Below are positions 57,858-64,000 of a stretch of 64,000 bases of DNA, one piece after another. Position 1 is the stretch's first letter, and each line of letters opens with the position of its first letter. The notes below the pieces were generated by a model. That model did no database searches and was not told where the DNA came from. It saw only the letters and a list, made by a program, of their open reading frames with translations. A program made the translations under genes and the position numbers. Source of the DNA: CAIVAT01 sp964473485 (lineage in GTDB: Bacteria > Bacteroidota > Bacteroidia > Bacteroidales > FEN-979); NCBI GenBank assembly GCA_964473485.1, contig CAYYPH010000005.1, forward strand, positions 1 to 64,000, given 5' to 3'.

Positions 57858-59559
57858 TTTCAGGGTATTCCTTGTTCAGTTTATCGGTCATCTGACTGAG
57901 GAAGAAAAACCGGTTGATACGATACCTCTTTCCGTCGATAAGGGTATAGTTGCCGGCCTTCGACAGGGTATGGAGGCCTTTGTTGAAAGGAGTTCCCGGC
58001 ACAGGATCAATCACCCTGACTGTGATCTCCCTGAAATCGTCGGGGGTCAGTTTCAGCACTTTATTGATAACCACACTACCACCATAGGTAGCCGAACAAT
58101 CCTGTGCCGGCCGGTAGAGTTCGCCTTCATGAAAAAATGGCAATCCGCCCGGACGGGCCGACCTGATATCTATTTTGACAGGATTTCGTCTGTGCGGCTG
58201 ATAAGGTCCGTTAATTTCGCGGGCATAATAGATCATCAGGTGGGTGGTTGAATACTTTTTAGGGGTGAATAGCAACCACCAGTATCCACCATGAAAAAAC
58301 AATGTGGGATCGACTGCCTCGATGCCTTTTAGCAGCACGGATTCCTCCATGAATGCCTCTTCGGAAAAATTACGCCGGTACAATACAACGGTGGACGACC
58401 GGTATGATTCAGGAACACAAAAGATACTATTCTCATGTTCAATGATACAGGGATAGGAAAGATGCCGGCTTCCCTCAATAACCCTGATAGGCACTGAAAA
58501 ACTGTCGCGGGCGATATCATAAATTATCTCAGAGATGGTGGCTTTTTTTCGCGAATAGCTGTAGTCCTCCAAAAGGATATGCATTTTTTTCCGTTCAATA
58601 AACCCGAAAGGATCTGCCAGGTATTTTGTCTCACCAAAATGCCTCAGCCAACGAATCTCAGTCTTCTGTATTGGTTTATCTCCAAGGGCCACTTCATGGA
58701 TAGGTTTGTTGATTAATCCAATATTCCAGACCTCAGCGGCAATCAATTCCTTATAGTAAAACCTGATCCTGTTGCCAAGCAGTCTAAACAGGAAACCGAT
58801 CATCTGCCGGTTTGAGGGTAACCTGAAAACCGGTGCCATCGTTTCACTCCGGGAGACAAATTCTTCAGAATAATCGAGAATTTCATCGGCAACCTGCGCC
58901 GGCCAATGGGCTGACACCGTTAACAATTGATTCAGGTTTCCCTTGTAGGAATGATGAATCGTTTTCAGATAACCTTTCTTCAGTATGATGCCTGCGTCGA
59001 GTTTTCCGGTAAGGCGCTGCAAAATGGCAGCGGAGACATTATCGCGATGGCATATCTCCCAGAAGCCCGGGGGGCCACCGCGGTAAAGAAGTTCGTCATC
59101 ATGGTGAAATGACCAGACGCCAAAACGGGCGGCATCCAAAATGTCGCCCCTGACAATGTTGAATCCAAATCTCAGGATAAAATCGAGTTCAAAGATCCTG
59201 ATCGCTTCCACTTCAGCCTCATGAAAATACTCCGAATAGCCTTCCACCCTTACGGAACATGGGAGCGAATCAATTCCTTCCAGTTCTGCCGACATATCCA
59301 CAGGGGATTTTGCAGCGGGGAAGAACATCCTGTTATTCAGAAAGTGAAACAGCCGGTGTTTCGATTTCCGCCGTTCGTTCAGAGTATGGATGCTACGGGG
59401 ATCATCTATCCTGATATCACGTATTAACAAAACCAGCCTGTGACCTCTGCTGATCAGCCCGCGGATAGCATCTGCCTGCCATTGCTGAAAAACCAGGCTG
59501 TTGCACATTACTGCAAATTGCAGAGAATGACCCGTTTGACCGTTTTCAGAAATAGCCAT
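57847..59559 (-). CDS. Formyltransferase-like/GINT1-type beta-propeller fusion protein
   Basis: The 570-residue protein has two parts. Residues about 10-250 resemble the formyltransferase fold: the SFHHDDELLYRGGPPGFWEI stretch corresponds to the catalytic region of Fmt/ArnA-like enzymes, with a His pair and Asp present. Residues about 270-570 form a beta-propeller-like domain with repeated D-P-F/T blocks (LADPFGFIERKK, EAVDPTLFFHGGYWWLLFT, PQAQ-like RPAQDCS), like the N-terminal part of plant glucosamine inositolphosphorylceramide transferases. It may add formyl or another group to a sugar. The glycan context (GT4 upstream, flippase downstream) supports a sugar-modifying role; exact reaction unknown. 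Confidence 0.75.
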   Translation of the reverse strand: MAISENGQTGHSLQFAVMCNSLVFQQWQADAIRGLISRGHRLVLLIRDIRIDDPRSIHTLNERRKSKHRLFHFLNNRMFFPAAKSPVDMSAELEGIDSLPCSVRVEGYSEYFHEAEVEAIRIFELDFILRFGFNIVRGDILDAARFGVWSFHHDDELLYRGGPPGFWEICHRDNVSAAILQRLTGKLDAGIILKKGYLKTIHHSYKGNLNQLLTVSAHWPAQVADEILDYSEEFVSRSETMAPVFRLPSNRQMIGFLFRLLGNRIRFYYKELIAAEVWNIGLINKPIHEVALGDKPIQKTEIRWLRHFGETKYLADPFGFIERKKMHILLEDYSYSRKKATISEIIYDIARDSFSVPIRVIEGSRHLSYPCIIEHENSIFCVPESYRSSTVVLYRRNFSEEAFMEESVLLKGIEAVDPTLFFHGGYWWLLFTPKKYSTTHLMIYYAREINGPYQPHRRNPVKIDIRSARPGGLPFFHEGELYRPAQDCSATYGGSVVINKVLKLTPDDFREITVRVIDPVPGTPFNKGLHTLSKAGNYTLIDGKRYRINRFFFLSQMTDKLNKEYPENAE

Positions 59560-59570
59560 TGACCGTTTAC

Positions 59571-60755
59571 TTATTTTTTATCAGACAACAGATCCCGGTA
59601 AATTTTCACGACCTGCATCCCTACAGTTTCGGTATCGAACCGGTTCCCCAGTGTGCCGGAGATTTCAGTTGGATTAAAATCCCTGCAGATATCCAGCATT
59701 GTAACAAAAGCTTCAGTGAAACTGTCAGGATCACCGGGGGGTACCAGGAGTCCGTTGGCAGGACCGATCACCTCAGGGGCAATCCCGACGCTTGTCGACA
59801 GTACCGGCACACCACATGCCAGGCTTTCAACGATCACCGTTCCAAATGTTTCATAATGGCTTGAAACAACCGTAAAGTCAGCCTTCTGAAACAATCCGGA
59901 GAGTTCTGTTGCCGGAATCAGCCCTGAAAACTTCACCTCAGGTTCCTGCAAACCCAGATAACGTGCATATTCTCTCATTGCATCGAGATCAGGTCCCTCG
60001 CCTGCCATGATAACGCGGAAATCGGACCGCCTGGTATAAACCGCCTTTACAGTTTCAAGGAACCCGGAAATATTCTTTGACCGTTCATCGAAACAGGAGA
60101 TGTGAAGAACAGTGCGGACCGGATCCATCTGTTTGCCAGGAAGGGGGAAGAGCCTGCTACTGTCAACAATATTCGGAACGATCACCGGGTTTGAATTTTC
60201 GATTCCGTGTCGTTTCATGGCTTCGTGTAAAATCCGGGAGACCGGTATCAAAGCGCCGGCCTGCCCAGCGACCCATTGTGTCAGAAAGCGGTGAAACATG
60301 CCTGTAAATGGGATTTTCCCGGGCAGATACCTTGACCAATGTTCGGAAATCACGAGAGGAGCACCGAAAAAGCGACCGAACCTCCAGCCAATGAGGGCAG
60401 TACGGGTAAGAATATGGGCATGAATGATATCCGGCCTGAAGTCCTTGATGCTCAGGATGGTTTTTTTCGAAATCCGGTAATACCTTACAGCCTCTCTGAT
60501 TTTTCTGAGAATTCCCGTTCCGCCTGACTTTGCCGGATAATAAACCCGCAGCACTCTTACCTGGTTCTCCTCCGAAAAAACGACATCGGTCGTTTTGCTC
60601 AGCTGCTGATCAGCATGGAGATAAATCACAGCTACGTCGCACCACCGGGTAAGCGCTTCCGCAAGTGTCCGGATAAAAAGTCCCGGCATCGGATCATACC
60701 GGTTGGGATACCAGCGGGGTAAAAAAAGCACTCGGATTCTCCGGTCGTTCATCAT
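59571..60755 (-). CDS. Family 4 glycosyltransferase
   Basis: The 394-residue GT-B protein starts RIRVLFLPRWYPNRYDPMPG, has the N-terminal acceptor domain with HAHILTRTALIGWRFG and the C-terminal donor-binding EX7E region with FTVVSSHYETFGTVIVESL (Glu pair) and GVPVLSTSVGIAPEVI. It transfers a sugar from a nucleotide or lipid donor, retaining its configuration. It begins the operon GT4-formyltransferase/propeller-flippase with 12- and 11-base junctions, likely making a capsule or O-glycan unit. Confidence 0.93.
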   Translation of the reverse strand: MMNDRRIRVLFLPRWYPNRYDPMPGLFIRTLAEALTRWCDVAVIYLHADQQLSKTTDVVFSEENQVRVLRVYYPAKSGGTGILRKIREAVRYYRISKKTILSIKDFRPDIIHAHILTRTALIGWRFGRFFGAPLVISEHWSRYLPGKIPFTGMFHRFLTQWVAGQAGALIPVSRILHEAMKRHGIENSNPVIVPNIVDSSRLFPLPGKQMDPVRTVLHISCFDERSKNISGFLETVKAVYTRRSDFRVIMAGEGPDLDAMREYARYLGLQEPEVKFSGLIPATELSGLFQKADFTVVSSHYETFGTVIVESLACGVPVLSTSVGIAPEVIGPANGLLVPPGDPDSFTEAFVTMLDICRDFNPTEISGTLGNRFDTETVGMQVVKIYRDLLSDKK

Positions 60756-60794
60756 CTGACTTTAAGTTGCCAAATATCCGCAAATGAAGTGAAA

Positions 60795-61310
60795 CTAAAA
60801 ATGAAAATCCTGAATAATTTTAACGGCATTCTCCAGCCTTGCATTTCCTTGGCCCGATACGACAGCATAAGGGAAGCCGCTTTTATCCAGTTCCGACCGG
60901 TAAAAATCAAACAGGTACTGCCGCATACCGGGATGTTCGCGTAACGGATCATACTCCCACGGCAGGTCGACATCACATAATAAGTAGAGATCGTAACGAT
61001 GGTCGAGGAACATCGATTCAATCCAGGGATGACAACGTTTGTACCTGATCAGGCTCCAGATCTTTGTCACCAGGAACTCGGTATCTGTAAACAGGTAGGT
61101 ACGGGCCTCCCCTGCCAGTTTCAATTCCGATTCGTACTGTCCCCTGGCAATCTCGAAAATATCCTTCTCAACGTATGGTTTGCCAAGGTTTTCGAGGTAA
61201 AATCTGGCATATTCAGGAACCCACACGGTATTGAATCTTCGGGCGAGGGAGGATGAGAGGACTGATTTTCCGGTTGATTCGGGGCCGGTTATGGCGATAC
61301 GTTGCATCAT
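60795..61310 (-). CDS. NadR-type ribosylnicotinamide kinase
   Basis: The 171-residue P-loop protein opens RIAITGPESTGKSVLSSSL with Walker A, then VWVPEYARFYLENLGKPYV and FTDTEFLVTKIWSL, the features of the C-terminal kinase half of NadR. It phosphorylates nicotinamide riboside to NMN. Here it stands without the adenylyltransferase and repressor domains. It overlaps the PnuC stop by four bases, so uptake and first phosphorylation are coupled. Confidence 0.93.
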   Translation of the reverse strand: MMQRIAITGPESTGKSVLSSSLARRFNTVWVPEYARFYLENLGKPYVEKDIFEIARGQYESELKLAGEARTYLFTDTEFLVTKIWSLIRYKRCHPWIESMFLDHRYDLYLLCDVDLPWEYDPLREHPGMRQYLFDFYRSELDKSGFPYAVVSGQGNARLENAVKIIQDFHF

Positions 61311-61903
61311 TTAACCAGTTTTATTCTCCATTCGAGGAAACCCATGGTGGCGATTATGGTGAACACGAGAAACTGCAGGCTGCTGAAATAGAGCCCCTGT
61401 GAAGCAAAAAGGACAATCGAAATCAGGTCACCGGCGATCCAGAGGAGCCAGTTTTCGATCTTTTTACGCGACACCAGCCACTGGGCGATGATATATAAAG
61501 AGGTGGTAAAGGCATCGATGGAAGGCAGGGTGCTGTCGGTATAGTTCACCAGAACATAACGAATGATCAGAAAAAAAAAGAGGATGGCAAAGATGTTCAT
61601 TACTATTCCTTTTACTGAACATTGCGTAATCCGGATGGTTTTGTTGTCTTTATCGCGGCGGCTCCAGTTGTACCAGCCATATACGCTCATGAGGAAATAA
61701 AAGACGTTTATGGATGCGTATGCGTAGAGTTTAGCGGTGAAACATATATATACGTATATGAGCACATTGATGATACCGAAAGGAAATACCAGGATATTTT
61801 CTTTTTTCATAAACCACACGCTCAGCAATCCGAAAAAAACGGCGGTGAGTTCCAGGTATGTGGTTGTAAAGAAGCCGATATGCAGGGTTTCGGTAAAATC
61901 CAT
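61307..61903 (-). CDS. pnuC: Nicotinamide riboside transporter PnuC
   Basis: From ATG 61903 the 198-residue protein has about seven membrane helices and the PnuC motifs YGWYNW and WLLWIAGDLISI near the substrate path. It brings nicotinamide riboside through the inner membrane by facilitated diffusion, trapped by the kinase encoded next. A further 24 codons of the open frame upstream are not used. A TAnnTTTG element ends six bases before the ATG. Confidence 0.93.
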   Translation of the reverse strand: MDFTETLHIGFFTTTYLELTAVFFGLLSVWFMKKENILVFPFGIINVLIYVYICFTAKLYAYASINVFYFLMSVYGWYNWSRRDKDNKTIRITQCSVKGIVMNIFAILFFFLIIRYVLVNYTDSTLPSIDAFTTSLYIIAQWLVSRKKIENWLLWIAGDLISIVLFASQGLYFSSLQFLVFTIIATMGFLEWRIKLVK

Positions 61904-61908
61904 GTCGG

Positions 61909-61983
61909 CAAAGGTACGTATTCCGAAATTACGGATCATATTCCCGGACAAGATACAACAGTGCCGAAAATCCATTAATTTTG
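61909..61983. promoter_or_regulatory. Divergent TAnnTTTG elements between pnuC and the antiporter gene
   Basis: TACCTTTG reads on the minus strand at 61909-61916 and TAATTTTG on the plus strand at 61976-61983. The minus element leaves almost no leader before the pnuC ATG at 61903. Neither has a clear -33 TTTG. Confidence 0.45.
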
Positions 61984-62007
61984 CTGCAATTACCGTAAAC
62001 GGGCCCT

Positions 62008-63261
62008 ATGTTCAATCTCGCTGAACCGCAGCTGCCTTTCATCGTAAACCTTCTGATCCTTCTTCTCACTGCCAAGGTATTCGGTGAGATCTCCGAACGA
62101 CTGGGACAGCCATCGATGATCGGTGAAATTATCGCGGGGATCATCCTGGGGCCTTCCATTCTGAATATCATCGGTGATTCGGGCGACCTCCGGGTGATCG
62201 CAGACCTGGGAGTTTTTATGCTTATCGTGCTGGCTGGCATGGAAATAGAAGTGGAAGAGATCAGAAATGCGATAAGGGGAAAAAACATGTGGATTGCACT
62301 GCTGGGGTTTATCATTCCGATGATTACCGGAATGACGATCGGTAAAAGTTTCGGGTTTTCCAATTCGTTCTCGGTATTTCTCGGATTGTGCATTGCGATC
62401 ACCGCACTGCCGGTCAGTATAAGGATTCTGCTTGATCTTGGCAAGCTAAGGACCGATGTGGGGCAACGGATCATATCGGCCGCGATATTCAACGATGTCA
62501 TTGCCCTGCTGGTACTGGGCATTATTCTCGACTTCAATGATGCTTCTAAAACGCTTAAAGATCTCACCGTGTCCGTTATCGTTACGGTTTTAAAAATCAG
62601 CCTGTTCACCCTGATACTTTATATTGCTTACAAGTTGTTTCAGCTCGCCAAGCGCAAGGTCAACGTGATCAATCCGAGGGTCAACAAATTTTTCAGGTAC
62701 CTCAGAGGCAAGGAATCTCTTTTTGCCCTGGTCATTTTGTTTGTGCTCGTTTTTGCCAGCTTTGCCGAACTCCTTGGTCTTCATCTGATCATCGGGGCCT
62801 TTTTCGGTGCCATCCTCATCCCGAGAACCATGTTTGCACACCGCGATTTCGAACGGGTGCAGCGAAGCATATCGGGGATGACGATGGGTTTTCTCGCTCC
62901 GATCTTCTTTGCCACGATGGGGATCGCTTTCAACGTTCATTCATTTGATTACGGGGTCCTTCTGCTGGTGGTCATTACCGGTTCCGTATTCAGCAAGATC
63001 CTGGGCGGTTACCTGGGCGGTATCATGGCCGGATTCGATCACGTACGAGCGGTCACGATCGGGCTTGGGCTGAATGCCCGCGGTATCATGGAACTGGTCA
63101 TCGCCAACATTGCCCTGATGAACGGATTCATTGATGTTTCAATGTTCTCTATCCTGGTAATGATGGCCATGATTACCACTGTCCTGACCCCATTTTTACT
63201 GAAAGATTCATTCCGGATCATCGAGATCCATGACCGCAATCACAAAGAGAATTTTCCTTAG
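62008..63261 (+). CDS. CPA2-family cation:proton antiporter
   Basis: The 417-residue protein has about twelve membrane helices and the KefB/NhaS3-type features: SERLGQPSMIGEIIAGIILGPS in helix 1-2, ITALPVSIRILLDLGKLRTDVGQ and the helix with ISAAIFNDVIALLVLGI (Asp pair region). It exchanges Na or K for H at the inner membrane. There is no C-terminal TrkA/RCK domain, so it is the short form. Divergent from pnuC. Confidence 0.92.
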   Translation: MFNLAEPQLPFIVNLLILLLTAKVFGEISERLGQPSMIGEIIAGIILGPSILNIIGDSGDLRVIADLGVFMLIVLAGMEIEVEEIRNAIRGKNMWIALLGFIIPMITGMTIGKSFGFSNSFSVFLGLCIAITALPVSIRILLDLGKLRTDVGQRIISAAIFNDVIALLVLGIILDFNDASKTLKDLTVSVIVTVLKISLFTLILYIAYKLFQLAKRKVNVINPRVNKFFRYLRGKESLFALVILFVLVFASFAELLGLHLIIGAFFGAILIPRTMFAHRDFERVQRSISGMTMGFLAPIFFATMGIAFNVHSFDYGVLLLVVITGSVFSKILGGYLGGIMAGFDHVRAVTIGLGLNARGIMELVIANIALMNGFIDVSMFSILVMMAMITTVLTPFLLKDSFRIIEIHDRNHKENFP

Positions 63262-63338
63262 TTTTTAACATTTTCTTGCTGGGTGGTATTTTCTTTTTAA
63301 TTTTCCGGCTCATCAAGTACCAGCTTTCCTGATTTGAG

Positions 63339-64000
63339 ATGTTTGGATTAGATACCTTTTATACTGTTTTTCTTATTATCTGCCTCCTGGCAGCCTGCGC
63401 CTTTGAATTCATCAATGGCTTCCACGACACCGCCAATGCGGTGGCCACCGTAATTTACACACACTCACTCCGGCCAACCACTGCAGTAATCTGGTCGGGC
63501 ATTTGGAACTTTATCGGGGTAAACCTTGGCGGTATCGCAGTGGCAATGGGGATTGTCAATCTTCTGCCGGTCGAGTTGCTGGTTGACTCGCAACTGACCC
63601 ACAGCATCTCAATGATCCTTGCCCTCATTGTCACTGCCATCGTGTGGAATCTTGCCACATGGTATATCGGCATTCCATGCAGCAGTTCGCATACGCTGAT
63701 CGGTTCAATCTTTGGTGTTGGTCTGGCATTCTATTTCTTGCCGGGCGTACATACCTATGCCCTCAACTGGAGTAAAGTGATCGATGTGGGATTGTCGCTG
63801 CTGATCTCTCCGGTCTTTGGTTTCGGATTCGCGTTACTGCTGATGTTCATCCTCCGTAAAACCATCAAGAACAAGCTTATTTTTTCGGAACCACCTGCCA
63901 AAAAGACTCCCCCTTTATGGATTCGCAGTATCCTTATACTCACTTGTACAAGTGTGAGTTATGCACATGGATCCAACGACGGACAAAAAGGAGTTGGACT
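63339..64000 (+). CDS. Inorganic phosphate transporter PiT family (C-terminus outside window)
   Basis: The frame runs from ATG 63339 through the right edge (220 codons seen). Membrane helices and the two PiT signatures are visible: INGFHDTANAVAT near residue 25 and HGSNDGQKGVG at the edge, each the binding loop of one inverted half. SSSHTLIGSIFGVG lies in between. It imports phosphate driven by H or Na. The gap of 77 bases from the antiporter stop holds no clear promoter. Confidence 0.94.
   Translation, partial: MFGLDTFYTVFLIICLLAACAFEFINGFHDTANAVATVIYTHSLRPTTAVIWSGIWNFIGVNLGGIAVAMGIVNLLPVELLVDSQLTHSISMILALIVTAIVWNLATWYIGIPCSSSHTLIGSIFGVGLAFYFLPGVHTYALNWSKVIDVGLSLLISPVFGFGFALLLMFILRKTIKNKLIFSEPPAKKTPPLWIRSILILTCTSVSYAHGSNDGQKGVG

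Overview
The window comes from a member of the Bacteroidota, most likely an uncultured Bacteroidales-type organism. The evidence is the set of family-typical proteins (DUF2851, DUF3467, DUF2520, DPP-IV-type S9 peptidase, UbiA/Maf/HAD cluster, bS21-XerC-HPF cluster), the promoter style (TTTG, about 19-20 bases, TAnnTTTG) seen before many genes, and the near absence of Shine-Dalgarno sequences. lpxB and a KdsC-like phosphatase point to a lipopolysaccharide-bearing outer membrane. The region is dense, essentially chromosomal housekeeping sequence. I see no insertion sequence, prophage, CRISPR array or recognisable defence island.

Layout. 1-9162: an unfinished repeat-rich membrane protein, LolD-like ATPase, sucC, a GT2/S41-peptidase pair, rhomboid protease, and a DUF2851/helix-hairpin-helix pair. 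9257-11847: a coiled-coil gene and zapA, a 6S-like RNA with a 15-bp closing helix, RNase Y and tRNA-Asp. 11897-20862: a run of minus-strand genes (DUF2520, KdsC-like HAD, UbiA, Maf, SurE, LpxB, two TPR lipoprotein-like proteins, ComEC). 20946-35521: a thioredoxin-like protein, then one very long minus-strand transcription unit reading tRNA-Thr, Tyr, Gly, Thr, tuf, tRNA-Trp, secE, nusG, rplK, rplA, rplJ, rplL, rpoB, rpoC and DUF3467. 35661-37216: rpsU-xer-hpf. 37283-43600: DPP-IV peptidase, flavin reductase, tRNA-Val, beta-CASP hydrolase, an orphan receiver and pyruvate kinase. 43609-46697: a barrel-gene remnant, ppnP and a LytTR/LytS/LiaF-like operon. 46850-55605: prolyl-tRNA editing protein, outer-membrane barrel, dapF, GNAT, mltG, Nnr, a small SpoT-like HD hydrolase and parE. 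55744-64000: a methylmalonyl-CoA-decarboxylase-like crotonase, a glycan cluster (GT4, a formyltransferase/beta-propeller fusion, flippase), NadR-like kinase with PnuC, a CPA2 antiporter and the start of a PiT phosphate transporter.

How the parts work together. The core of the window is the gene-expression machine: translation factor, ribosomal stalk and L1/L11 proteins, RNA polymerase, a polymerase-binding 6S RNA, RNase Y, ribosome hibernation factor and S21. Around it lie envelope functions (LpxB, KdsC-like, MltG, LolD, BamA-like barrel, glycan export) and salvage pathways (PpnP, PnuC/NadR, Nnr).

I did not find a clearly new multi-gene system. The items most worth checking are the formyltransferase/beta-propeller fusion next to a flippase and GT4, the single-domain alarmone-hydrolase-like protein, the decarboxylase-like crotonase that has lost the His of its active site, the strong Shine-Dalgarno before hpf in the rpsU operon, the hairpin between rplL and rpoB, and the complementary GT/CA spacers inside the tRNA operon.
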